From NCBI GenBank assembly GCA_024690695.1, contig JAILOS010000122.1:1-19676 (forward strand): a stretch of 19,676 nt of DNA. The letters are read 5' to 3'. The position numbers were made by a program, and so were the translations under genes. Each line of letters starts with the position of its first letter. Positions within the stretch are counted from its first letter, which is position 1. A model generated the notes under the pieces. The model made no database searches and was not told the DNA's origin. It worked only from the letters and a program-made list of their open reading frames with translations. Of the stretch, positions 10,156 through 16,690 are shown in pieces. The stretch comes from Oscillospiraceae bacterium. Its GTDB lineage: Bacteria > Bacillota_A > Clostridia > Oscillospirales > Oscillospiraceae.

Positions 10156-11457
10156 TTATTCGGCTTTCTCTTCCGCCTTCGCGACGGCGCTGCCGACGAT
10201 CAGCTCGGTGGCTTTTTCCTTCTTGCTCTCGGCGGCCATGTAGTCGAGGCCGAAGTATTTCTCCACGTCCTCGGCCGTGGCCTGGATGCTCTCGGCGACC
10301 TTCGCGATATAGGCGCGGGTCTCCTCCTCGCTGCTTTCGATGTTCTCCGCTTCGATCACAGCCTCAAGCAGCAGGTCGTTCTTCACCTGGTACTCGGCGC
10401 CCGGACGGATGCTCTGGTTGACGGTCGCGTCGTCCACGCCCATCATCTGCTTGATCTGGTCCAGCGTCATCTGGCGGGTATCCATGCCGAAGTTGGCAGC
10501 GTAGTTGCGGAGGATCTCCTCGGTCTTCTCGGCGACCATGCTCTCGGGCAGCTCGACGCTCATGTTCTCGACGGCCTTGCGCAGCACCTCGGCGCGGAAA
10601 TCCTTCTCGGCGGCGTCGGCGGCCTTCTTCTCCAGGTCGGCGCGCAGGCTGTTCTTATACTCCTCGAGCGTGTCGAATTCGGACACGTCCTGGGCGAAGT
10701 CGTCGTCCAGCGCGGGCAGCTCGGCATAGTGGAGATCCTTCAGCCTGATCTTGAAGACGACGTCCTTGCCGGCGAGGTCTTCCACGTAATCCTCGGGGAA
10801 GGTGATGTTGATGTCCTTCTCCTCGCCGACCTTCATGCCGACGATCTGCTCCTCAAAGCCGGGAACAAAGGAATTGGAGCCCAGCTCGAGGGAATAGTCC
10901 TCGGCCTTGCCGCCGTCGAAGCGCTCGCCGTTGAGGAAGCCGTCGAAGTCGATCTTCGCAGTGTCGCCCATGCGGGCCTCGCGGTCGTCGGCGCTGATCT
11001 GGCGGGCGTTGCGCTTGCGGACGTTCTCCAGCTCGGCCTCGACCTGCTCGTTGGTAACCTCCGCGCTCTTGCGGACGGCCTCGAGGCCCTTGTACTCGCC
11101 GAGGGTGACGACGGGATAGAGCTCCACGGAGAAGGTGTAGGAGGCGGTGCGCTCGTCGGTAACTTCGACGTTCGTGATGCTGGGGGCGCCGACGACGCGC
11201 AGCTCGGAGCCGGTCACGCCGGTCTCGTAAGCCTGGGGGGCGAGCTCATCGAGCGCGTCCTGATAGAAGACCTCGCGGCCGTACATGCCCTCGATGATCT
11301 GCCGGGGAGCCTTGCCCTTGCGGAAGCCCGGGATATATATCTGAGCTTTGTTTTTCAGATAGGCGCCCTGCACGGCCTTTTCAAACTCGGCGGCGTCGGA
11401 CTCTACCGTGAAAACAGCGGTGTTGTTCTCTTTCTTCTCTACGTTTTTGACGATCAT
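10156..11457 (-). CDS. tig: Trigger factor, ribosome-associated chaperone
   Basis: Binds L23 at the ribosome exit tunnel and shelters nascent chains; it also has peptidyl-prolyl isomerase activity. The 433 residues cover all three domains. The N-terminal ribosome-binding domain carries the signature IPGFRKGKAPRQIIEGMYG (about 42-60). The FKBP-like PPIase domain spans about 160-245 (GDTAKIDFDGFLNG and SFVPGFEEQIVGMKVGE). The helical C-terminal domain forms the cavity. The tail AVAKAEEKAE is acidic and lysine-rich. AGGAG lies 8 nt before the ATG at 11457. It is the first gene of the clpP-clpX-lon-engB operon, with its own promoter. Confidence 0.98.
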   Translation of the reverse strand: MIVKNVEKKENNTAVFTVESDAAEFEKAVQGAYLKNKAQIYIPGFRKGKAPRQIIEGMYGREVFYQDALDELAPQAYETGVTGSELRVVGAPSITNVEVTDERTASYTFSVELYPVVTLGEYKGLEAVRKSAEVTNEQVEAELENVRKRNARQISADDREARMGDTAKIDFDGFLNGERFDGGKAEDYSLELGSNSFVPGFEEQIVGMKVGEEKDINITFPEDYVEDLAGKDVVFKIRLKDLHYAELPALDDDFAQDVSEFDTLEEYKNSLRADLEKKAADAAEKDFRAEVLRKAVENMSVELPESMVAEKTEEILRNYAANFGMDTRQMTLDQIKQMMGVDDATVNQSIRPGAEYQVKNDLLLEAVIEAENIESSEEETRAYIAKVAESIQATAEDVEKYFGLDYMAAESKKEKATELIVGSAVAKAEEKAE

Positions 11458-11498
11458 GACAGATCTCCTTCCTCTATATATGCATAACAGGCCCGAAT

Positions 11499-11527
11499 AC
11501 TATAACAGAAACGCGCCATAAAATCAA
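11499..11527 (-). promoter_or_regulatory. Predicted promoter of the tig-clpP-clpX-lon-engB operon
   Basis: Minus strand: -35 TTGATT (11522-11527), 17-bp spacer, -10 TATAGT (11499-11504), 5 of 6 to consensus, with an extended -10 TGT. Expected leader is about 35 nt. No CIRCE or CtsR-like repeat is visible around it. Confidence 0.7.
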
Positions 11528-11535
11528 TGACTTTT

Positions 11536-12222
11536 TTACAGGATCCTCAGCGGTGTGAAATCGACCGCGTCGGCCGAGACCAGGCTGAACTGCGTCCCGC
11601 CGAGCCGGCCGTTGAAGGCCAGGCGGCAGCCCTTGCCGTGGATATGCCCGTAGACGCAGCGCTCCGCGCCGTAATCCCGCAGCAGGCGCAGGATCTCGGG
11701 GCATTCATAGTTCTGGTAAACCGGCGGATAGTGGAGAAAAACCAGCTTCTCCCGGTCCCCCGCCGCCTTGAGCGAGGTCTCCAGCCGGCCGACCTCGCGC
11801 AGCATGATCTTCCTGTCGTGCGCCGAGCCGGTCTCCTCCTCGAAAAACCAGCCGCGCGTGCCGCAGATCGCCTTTTCGCCGTAAAAAAAGCAGTTGTTGT
11901 GCAGCACGTCGACGCTGCGGATGCCGTTCTCCTCAAAAAAGCGGCGGGCCTTCGCGGCGGTGCTCCACCAGTAGTCGTGATTGCCCTTCAGGATCAGCTT
12001 TTTTCCGGGCAGACGCTCGATGAACAGGAAGTCCTCCCGCGCCTCCTCCAGGCTCATGCCCCAGCTCAGATCCCCGCACAGGACGGTCACGTCGTCCTCC
12101 CCGACGCAGGAAAAGCCCCGGAGCAGCTTTTCGGCGTGGTTTTCCCATTTGTCGCCGAAAACGTCCATGGGCTTGTCTCCCGACTGGGACAGGTGCAGAT
12201 CGCCGATCGCAAATAACGCCAT
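11536..12222 (-). CDS. Calcineurin-like metallophosphoesterase
   Basis: A 228-residue two-metal phosphoesterase. The five family motifs are present: GDLHL (Asp8, His10), CGDLSWGM (Asp51), KGNHDYWW (Asn81, His82), FLHYPP (His164) and GHIHG (His193, His195). These residues bind the metal pair and act on a phosphoester. The substrate cannot be read from sequence; relatives hydrolyse nucleotides, phosphoproteins or lipids. No signal peptide or membrane segment is seen, so it should be cytoplasmic. The start at 12222 has GGAAGG a few bases upstream. It is transcribed alone from a promoter shared back-to-back with the DUF1540 gene, and stops just before the tig -35 with no terminator, so it may read into the tig operon. 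Confidence 0.9.
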   Translation of the reverse strand: MALFAIGDLHLSQSGDKPMDVFGDKWENHAEKLLRGFSCVGEDDVTVLCGDLSWGMSLEEAREDFLFIERLPGKKLILKGNHDYWWSTAAKARRFFEENGIRSVDVLHNNCFFYGEKAICGTRGWFFEEETGSAHDRKIMLREVGRLETSLKAAGDREKLVFLHYPPVYQNYECPEILRLLRDYGAERCVYGHIHGKGCRLAFNGRLGGTQFSLVSADAVDFTPLRIL

Positions 12223-12258
12223 AAACCGCCTTCCGTTTCCGAAGCATAAAACCCGGGC

Positions 12259-12287
12259 AACATACGAATACTAAAACCGCCTATCAA
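12259..12287 (-). promoter_or_regulatory. Predicted promoter of the metallophosphoesterase gene
   Basis: Minus strand: -35 TTGATA (12282-12287, 5 of 6), 17-bp spacer, -10 TATGTT (12259-12264, 4 of 6). The -35 lies only 5 nt from the ribosome binding site of the divergent DUF1540 gene (12292-12297), so the two control regions are interlocked. I could not identify a convincing plus-strand promoter. Confidence 0.55.
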
Positions 12288-12305
12288 ACACAGGAGGTTC
12301 ACACG

Positions 12306-12482
12306 ATGAACGACAAGAAACGCAGCACGATCCTGCCCGGCGTGGGCTGCGACGTCACCAACTGCAAGTACAACACGATCGACTGCCGCTGCTGCGCGGA
12401 GAAGATCAGCGTACAGAATGAAAAAGCCAGCACGAAGGGCGAGACCTACTGCTCCACCTTCTGCCCCAGAGGCACCTGCTGA
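12306..12482 (+). CDS. Small cysteine-rich DUF1540 protein, 58 residues
   Basis: A short gene on the plus strand starting ATG AAC GAC, with AGGAGG 8 nt upstream (12292-12297). The product has eight cysteines at 15, 20, 27, 29, 30, 49, 53 and 58. The pattern GCDVTNCKYN, then CAEKISV, then TYCSTFCP matches the DUF1540 domain, normally C-x4-C-x-YN near the start and C-x-TF near the end. The spacing suggests a metal-binding or disulfide knuckle, but the function of the family is unknown. DUF1540 proteins are common in Clostridia. There is no signal peptide. The gene is divergent from the metallophosphoesterase and followed by a GC-rich hairpin. It is real by ribosome binding site, domain match and composition, although short. 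Confidence 0.88.
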   Translation: MNDKKRSTILPGVGCDVTNCKYNTIDCRCCAEKISVQNEKASTKGETYCSTFCPRGTC

Positions 12483-12485
12483 CAG

Positions 12486-12501
12486 CCCGGCGCAGGCCGG
12501 G
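12486..12501 (+). terminator. GC-rich hairpin after the DUF1540 gene
   Basis: CCCGGC, loop GCAG, GCCGGG: a perfect 6-bp stem starting 4 nt after the stop codon. The following bases (TACATAAGTTGC) lack a proper T run, so termination may be weak; it could instead protect the transcript end. Confidence 0.4.
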
Positions 12502-12514
12502 TACATAAGTTGCT

Positions 12515-12934
12515 TTACGGTTCAGCTTCCTGATCCCGGGCATCCTCAGGCTTTTTCAGACACAGGATTCTTTCCGCGACAAACAAAGCCACCGTCAGGG
12601 TCATAATGGCGCTGAGTATAGCCCAGTTTCTTTCCTTCGTGAATATTTCAGTAAAAAAGTCATTGCATAACAAGCAAAGAAAAACGGCAACGAAAATATC
12701 CAATCGATTCCAATACTTAAAAAACCCGCTTTTCTCTGTTTTCAGCCATCGAATCAGCAGCCAGTGCAATCCGATACAGAGAAGAGGTACCAACAGCCAG
12801 TCGGCCAAGGCCTGCAAAGAAGTGTCCCCGTCGGGGTACCAAATAAACAAATAGCCAAGGAAGATGAAGGAGCTGACAATGTACACAAGAAAGGCAGCTG
12901 CCGATTGTATATTTTTCACACGGTTTTTAGTCAT
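12515..12934 (-). CDS. Hypothetical membrane protein, AT-rich gene
   Basis: A 139-residue protein I do not recognise. Four hydrophobic spans are visible at about 11-32, 44-63, 78-97 and 104-125, separated by short charged loops (IRWLKTEKSGFFKYW between 2 and 3; TKERNW between 3 and 4), with an acidic tail EDARDQEAEP. It is therefore an integral membrane protein with both ends probably on the same side. No catalytic motif is seen. The DNA is far richer in A and T than its surroundings: 20 of 60 bases are G or C at 12661-12720, against 41 of 60 at 13441-13500. This suggests recent acquisition. AGAGGA abuts the ATG at 12934, so the exact start is uncertain. It lies 48 nt after yraN in the same direction. 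The open frames on the opposite strand lack such structure. Confidence 0.7.
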   Translation of the reverse strand: MTKNRVKNIQSAAAFLVYIVSSFIFLGYLFIWYPDGDTSLQALADWLLVPLLCIGLHWLLIRWLKTEKSGFFKYWNRLDIFVAVFLCLLCNDFFTEIFTKERNWAILSAIMTLTVALFVAERILCLKKPEDARDQEAEP

Positions 12935-12970
12935 TCCTCTTTATCTTCTTTTCCTTTCCGCAATCTCGTT

Positions 12971-12997
12971 TGAAAACGCCGCTCAATCAAAGGCGTT
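12971..12997 (-). terminator. Weak terminator-like hairpin at the end of yraN
   Basis: Minus strand: AACGCC, 11-nt loop, GGCGTT, followed by TTTC. The stem overlaps the last codons and stop of yraN. It may end the lepB-rbgA-rnhB-yraN transcript before the AT-rich membrane gene, but the loop is long and the T run short. Confidence 0.35.
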
Positions 12998-13345
12998 CTC
13001 GAGATGGACGATGCGCGGGAACAGGGTCTTCTCCCCCTCCGGCGCGTAGATCTCGATCACGTCGAAGCGCGGCTGCAGCTCCGTCTCGTGCTCGGCCAGA
13101 TACAGCCGGGCGGCCGCGATCAGGCGCTGCCGCTTGGCCGCCGTTACAAACTCGCGCGCCTCGCCGTGAGACGCGCTGCGCCTCGTCTTGACCTCGACGA
13201 AGGCGAGCACGCCGAAGCGGCGCGCGATGATGTCGATTTCTCCGAAGCGGCAGGCGTAGTTCGTCCCAACGATCTGCCAGCCGCGGCGGCGCAGATAGGC
13301 GGCCGCCCTCTCCTCGCCCCAGGGGCCGGATCCCTCTCTCGCCAT
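12983..13345 (-). CDS. yraN: YraN/UPF0102 family protein, predicted nuclease fold
   Basis: A 120-residue protein of the UPF0102 family, which has a PD-(D/E)xK nuclease-like fold and unproven function. The family pattern is complete: GEERAAAYLRRRGWQIVGTNYACRFGEIDIIA then LAFVEVKTRRSA. The putative active-site residues are Glu36, Asp38, Glu51 and Lys53. The start at 13345 shares one base with the rnhB stop (TGATG), which supports it. It follows rnhB as in many Firmicutes and Proteobacteria. A role in DNA processing is often guessed from the fold. Confidence 0.94.
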   Translation of the reverse strand: MAREGSGPWGEERAAAYLRRRGWQIVGTNYACRFGEIDIIARRFGVLAFVEVKTRRSASHGEAREFVTAAKRQRLIAAARLYLAEHETELQPRFDVIEIYAPEGEKTLFPRIVHLENAFD

Positions 13346-13944
13346 CAGTGCATCTTCCTCAGAAAGCTCGGCCGGTGGACCGGAGAGGGGCCGTATGCGC
13401 GCAGCGCCTCGTAATGGAGCTTCGTCCCGTAGCCCTTGTGCCGCTCGAAGCCGTACTGAGGGTACTGCGCGGCCAGCTCGAGCATCAGCCGGTCACGGCT
13501 CACCTTTGCCAGCACCGAGGCCGCCGCGATATCCGCGCAGCGCGCGTCGCCCTTGACGACGCAGCGGCTGTTCACCTCGACGCCGGCGTTCCGGTTGCCG
13601 TCGATCAGCGCGAGCTCCGGCTGCGGCTCGAGCCGGGAAATCGCGCGGTTCATCGCCAGAAAGGTCGCGCCCAGGATGTTGAGCCGCTCGATCTCCTCCA
13701 CCGAGGCGAAGGCGATCCCGTAGCTGAGCGCGGACGCGGTGATCACGTCGAAGAGCGCCTCGCGCTGTTTCTCGGTCAGCTTTTTCGAATCGTCCAGGCC
13801 CTCGATCACGAGTCCTCTGGGCAGCATTACCGCCGCCGCGCAGACGGGGCCCGCCAGCGGGCCGCGCCCGGCCTCGTCCACCCCGCACAGGCGGGTGAAG
13901 CCCTCGTCGTATATCTCGTTTTCCAGCGTCCACAGTTCAGTCAT
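13345..13944 (-). CDS. rnhB: Ribonuclease HII
   Basis: Cleaves the RNA strand of RNA-DNA hybrids and nicks at single ribonucleotides in DNA. The 199 residues fit. Motifs: CGVDEAGRGPLAGPV with Asp23 and Glu24, DDSKKLTEKQR (51-61), LIDGN with Asp115, and the KGD segment with Asp133 followed by IAAASVLAKVSRDRLM. These four acidic residues form the usual metal site. Near the C-terminus FERHKGYGTKLHYEALRAYGPSPVHRPSF is the conserved substrate-contact region. GGAG lies 7 nt upstream of the ATG. It overlaps rbgA by 8 nt and yraN by 1 nt. Confidence 0.98.
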   Translation of the reverse strand: MTELWTLENEIYDEGFTRLCGVDEAGRGPLAGPVCAAAVMLPRGLVIEGLDDSKKLTEKQREALFDVITASALSYGIAFASVEEIERLNILGATFLAMNRAISRLEPQPELALIDGNRNAGVEVNSRCVVKGDARCADIAAASVLAKVSRDRLMLELAAQYPQYGFERHKGYGTKLHYEALRAYGPSPVHRPSFLRKMH

Positions 13945-14788
13945 CGGGCGTCTCCAGACTCAGACGGCCCAGCTTGCCGTCGTGATACTCGCCGAGGAGC
14001 GTGTTGGCCATGCGCTCCAGGTCGACCTCGCCGCGGGAGACGAGAAAGCCGCGTTTCCGCGCGGCCCGCTCCAGCAGCTCGTACCCGTTCAGCTCCGCGG
14101 CGGGATCGACGCCGTAGCGCTCGGCAAGCGCCGCGGGATAGAGCGCGCGCAGGCGGAGCATAAAGTTGGCCGCCAGCGTTTCGACGTCGAGGATCTCGGG
14201 CTTGATCGCCCGCGTGACCGCGAGCAGCTCGCCGACCTCCCGGCTTTCAAACTTCGGCCAGAGGATGCCCGGCGTGTCCAGCAGCTCGAGCCCCGCGTCG
14301 ATGCGGATCCACTGCCGTCCGCGGGTCAGGCCGGGCCTGTCCCCGGCGAGCGCCGCCTTTCTGCCGGCGACGCGGTTGATGAACGTGGATTTGCCGACGT
14401 TCGGGATGCCGATCACCATCAGGCGCAGCGGCCGGCCGACGAGGCCCTTCGCCTCGTACTCCTTCAGCCGCTCTGCCAGCAGCGCGCGAGCTGCCGGCGC
14501 AAAGTCCCTGACGCCGCGCCCTCCGCGCGCGTCCGTTTCGATCACGCGGAAGCCCCGCGCCTCGTAATGCGCGCACCAGCGCTTCGTCACAGCCGGGTCG
14601 GCCAGATCGCAGCGGTTGAGCACGATCAGGCGCGGCTTCCCCTTCGTCAGCGCGTCGACGTCCGGGTTGCGGCTGGCGTTGGGGATGCGCGCGTCCAGCA
14701 GCTCGCAGACGGCGTCCACCAGCGCGACGTTTTCCTCGATCATGCGGCGGGCCTTCGTCATGTGACCGGGGAACCAGTTGATGTTCAT
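13937..14788 (-). CDS. rbgA: Ribosome biogenesis GTPase RbgA (YlqF)
   Basis: Circularly permuted GTPase for late 50S assembly. The motif order is G4 NRCD (58-61), G1 GIPNVGKST (127-135), G2 Thr155 in RPGLTRG, then G3 DTPG (171-174), which is the G4-G1-G2-G3 order of the YlqF/YawG group. The N-terminal NWFPGHMTKARRMI is the family signature. G4 carries Arg where NKxD is usual. I place the start at the ATG at 14788, giving 283 residues, close to the 282 of Bacillus RbgA, although its ribosome binding site is poor. An ATG at 14824 and a GTG at 14845 (overlapping the lepB stop as GTGA) are possible alternatives that would add 12 or 19 residues. Confidence 0.96.
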   Translation of the reverse strand: MNINWFPGHMTKARRMIEENVALVDAVCELLDARIPNASRNPDVDALTKGKPRLIVLNRCDLADPAVTKRWCAHYEARGFRVIETDARGGRGVRDFAPAARALLAERLKEYEAKGLVGRPLRLMVIGIPNVGKSTFINRVAGRKAALAGDRPGLTRGRQWIRIDAGLELLDTPGILWPKFESREVGELLAVTRAIKPEILDVETLAANFMLRLRALYPAALAERYGVDPAAELNGYELLERAARKRGFLVSRGEVDLERMANTLLGEYHDGKLGRLSLETPDD

Positions 14789-14841
14789 GTCGACCCCGAG
14801 GGCCTTGTTTTCCGTCTTTTCCATCACAGCTGCAGCGCCGG

Positions 14842-15438
14842 TCACTCGATCCAGCGAATCTCCCCGAAGGGGTAGATCACCGCGTAGGCCCGGCCGACGA
14901 TCTCGCGCTCGTCCACGTTGCCGATACGCTTGTCGCGGCTGTCGGTGGACTGGTTGCGGTTGTCGCCCATTACGAACACGCAGCCCTCCGGCACCGTCCA
15001 GGGGCCCATAAAGTCGAGCTTGACGCGGGTTTTGTCGATCTCGCCGGTCACGGGGTCCGTGTTCAGATAGTCCTCCTCCAGTTCCTCGCCGTCCACGATG
15101 ACAACGCCCCGGTCGAAGTCGATGTTCACGACCTGGCCCTCGGTGGCGATCACGCGCTTGACGAGCGCCCTGTCCGGATCGTAGTCCTCGGTTCTGAAAA
15201 TGACCACGTCGCCGGCCTTCGGCTTGTAAAACAGGCCGGAGACGAGCATCTTGTTTCCGTCGGACAGCGTCGGGTTCATCGAATGACCGCTGACGTCGAT
15301 CACGCGGAAGAGGAACAGAAAGACGACGACGCAGATGACCAGCGCGGAGATAATGCTCTGCAGCCAGTCGTAGGTCTCGCTGACGGGACGTTTATCGGGA
15401 GCGGACGCTTCCGCTTTTTTCGGCTTGACGAATGCCAT
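14842..15438 (-). CDS. lepB: Signal peptidase I
   Basis: Membrane serine protease that removes signal peptides from secreted proteins. The 198-residue form has one N-terminal transmembrane segment (about 28-46) and a catalytic domain outside. Catalytic Ser53 lies in VSGHSMNPTL and Lys94 in ALVKRVIATEGQ; VMGDNRNQSTDSR is the third family box. The Lys-Ser dyad, not a Ser-Glu form, marks the bacterial (P) type. The start at 15438 (MAFVKPKK) has GGGGGA a few bases upstream; a GTG at 15456 has none. The gene has its own promoter and heads lepB-rbgA-rnhB-yraN. Confidence 0.97.
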   Translation of the reverse strand: MAFVKPKKAEASAPDKRPVSETYDWLQSIISALVICVVVFLFLFRVIDVSGHSMNPTLSDGNKMLVSGLFYKPKAGDVVIFRTEDYDPDRALVKRVIATEGQVVNIDFDRGVVIVDGEELEEDYLNTDPVTGEIDKTRVKLDFMGPWTVPEGCVFVMGDNRNQSTDSRDKRIGNVDEREIVGRAYAVIYPFGEIRWIE

Positions 15439-15469
15439 GACTTTCCCCCGTTTCACAGGTTTTCATAGT

Positions 15470-15499
15470 ATTATACACCGTTTCCGCAGGAAAAGGCAA
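15470..15499 (-). promoter_or_regulatory. Predicted promoter of the lepB-rbgA-rnhB-yraN operon
   Basis: Minus strand: -35 TTGCCT (15494-15499), 18-bp spacer, perfect -10 TATAAT (15470-15475). It begins right after the rplS terminator, so lepB is a separate transcription unit. Confidence 0.7.
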
Positions 15500-15500
15500 C

Positions 15501-15534
15501 AAAAAAAGAGATCGTGCAGACGACCTCTTTTTTT
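15501..15534 (-). terminator. Intrinsic terminator of rplS
   Basis: Minus strand: stem GAGGTCGT/ACGATCTC with one G-U pair and a CTGC loop, flanked by A7 before and T7 after. It lies 11 nt past the rplS stop. On the plus strand the same site has an A-C mismatch, so it works best leftward. Confidence 0.9.
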
Positions 15535-15545
15535 GACTGCTTTTC

Positions 15546-15887
15546 TCAGAGCTTTTCTCTGACCTTGGCCTTCTTGCCCACACGGTCGCGCAGGTAGTAG
15601 AGCTTGGCTCTGCGGACCTTGCCGCGGCGGACGGTGGTGACGGAGACGATGGAGGGAGAATGCACGGGGAAGACCTTCTCGCAGCCGACGCCGTAGGAAA
15701 TACGGCGGACAGTGATGGTCTCATTGATGCCGCCATGCTTCTTGGCAATGATAGTGCCTTCAAAAGCCTGTGTGCGCTCACGGTTGCCTTCCTTGACGCG
15801 GACGAGCACGCGGACGGTGTCGCCGACGTTCATTTCGGGCAGTTCCTTCTTGGTGTACTGCTCGGAGAGAATTTTGACCAGATCCAT
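15546..15887 (-). CDS. rplS: 50S ribosomal protein L19
   Basis: Ribosomal protein at the interface of the 30S and 50S subunits. The 113 residues are full length. Marks include [35 protein letters not shown] and the C-terminal [29 protein letters not shown] lies about 8 nt before the ATG. It is a single-gene unit with promoter, leader and terminator. In most Firmicutes rplS follows rpsP-rimM-trmD; here the radical SAM module lies upstream instead, so that block is split in this genome. Confidence 0.99.
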   Translation of the reverse strand: MDLVKILSEQYTKKELPEMNVGDTVRVLVRVKEGNRERTQAFEGTIIAKKHGGINETITVRRISYGVGCEKVFPVHSPSIVSVTTVRRGKVRRAKLYYLRDRVGKKAKVREKL

Positions 15888-15986
15888 GATGATCCTTCTT
15901 TCATAAAGACGTTCTTATCGGAGGGTGAGCACACACCGCGACAGCGGACCGCCTGATTCGGCGCGCGGAACAGGGTCCGCGCAAGC
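15888..15986 (-). promoter_or_regulatory. Structured 5' leader of rplS, possible L19 autoregulatory leader
   Basis: About 100 nt between the predicted start and the rplS ATG contain two inverted repeats: GCGCGG/CCGCGC with an 8-nt loop (15963-15982) and CCGC/GCGG with a 4-nt loop (15936-15947). A GGTG/CACC pair closer to the gene is followed by CCCTCC, which is complementary to Shine-Dalgarno type sequence. Firmicutes rplS genes are known to carry an L19 leader RNA; whether this one belongs to that family I cannot decide by eye. Confidence 0.4.
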
Positions 15987-15992
15987 TATGGT

Positions 15993-16021
15993 ATAATACC
16001 ACAGGTGTTTCGGAAATGCAA
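15993..16021 (-). promoter_or_regulatory. Predicted promoter of rplS
   Basis: Minus strand: -35 TTGCAT (16016-16021), 17-bp spacer, -10 TATTAT (15993-15998, 5 of 6) with extended -10 TGG. The -35 is weak by itself. It begins 7 nt beyond the stop of the DUF2344 gene. Confidence 0.6.
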
Positions 16022-16027
16022 GCATTT

Positions 16028-16690
16028 TTAACGAAAAACTTTTCCGTCCGCGTCAAAAGTTTCGATTCTCCGGAAGCAGGCGAAATCCGGGGCGAGCCCG
16101 GGCGCGAGCTGACGCAGCGCCTCGGCAAGCAGCTCGGGATTGACGGTCGGCTCCTGGGCGGAGACCTTCGCCTCGACGAGCACCGCCCGCTCGAGCGGCG
16201 TAAAGCGCAGCTCGCGGATATGCGGCCGTAGCTCCGTCATGCCGACGCCGCGCTTGGTCTTCTTCTCGATCAGGATGCTCTCGCGGCCGTAGAAATCCCG
16301 CAGCGCCGCGGCCGCCTCCGCCGGATCGCGCTCGTCGTAGTCGAAGCGGCCTTCCACGAGCAGCCACTTGATCAGCGCGCTTTTCCGCTCGGGCTCGTAG
16401 ACCTCCAGCGCCTCGATCCCCTCCGGCAGCGCGGCCGTCAGCCGCTCGGCGATCCCGGCGGGATCGGTCTCGTCCCTGAGGCGGAAATCCATCAGCTCGC
16501 AGACGCTCGCCGTGCCGACCGACAGCGGCAGCGCGACGGAAATCAGCGGATGGGGGTTGAAGCCCTCCGAATAGCGCAGCGGCAGCCCCGCGCGGGAAAA
16601 CGCGCGCTGCATCGTCTGCATCAGATCCAGATGCGAAATATAAACGGCTCTTCCCGTCTTGGAAAAGCGGAGTCTCAGCTTGTCACTCAT
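16028..16690 (-). CDS. TIGR03936-family (DUF2344) radical SAM-linked protein
   Basis: A 220-residue protein that begins LRLRFSKTGRAVYISHLDLMQTMQRAFSRAGLPLRYSEGFNPHP, the clear start of the DUF2344/TIGR03936 family. In many Clostridia this domain is encoded next to, or fused to, the TIGR03960 radical SAM protein, as here, with an 8-nt overlap that implies coupled translation. Its function is unknown; the pair often lies beside ribonuclease G and L21/L27 genes, hinting at RNA or ribosome work, but those genes are absent at this locus. No catalytic residues can be assigned. It has no membrane span or signal peptide. Confidence 0.9.
   Translation of the reverse strand: MSDKLRLRFSKTGRAVYISHLDLMQTMQRAFSRAGLPLRYSEGFNPHPLISVALPLSVGTASVCELMDFRLRDETDPAGIAERLTAALPEGIEALEVYEPERKSALIKWLLVEGRFDYDERDPAEAAAALRDFYGRESILIEKKTKRGVGMTELRPHIRELRFTPLERAVLVEAKVSAQEPTVNPELLAEALRQLAPGLAPDFACFRRIETFDADGKVFR

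Noticed and set aside
9550..11487. Plus-strand open frame of 645 codons opposite clpP and tig
   Set aside because: Antisense to two certain genes, low-complexity Leu/Gly/Asp/Val composition, no ribosome binding site or known motif.
12606..12854. Plus-strand 82-codon frame opposite the AT-rich membrane gene
   Set aside because: Lys/Ser/Gln-rich with no structure, whereas the minus frame encodes four clean hydrophobic spans over its full length.
16012..16028. Palindromic AAATGC/GCATTT at the rplS -35
   Set aside because: Loop of only two bases and T run on the strand with no upstream gene; too little to call a terminator or operator.
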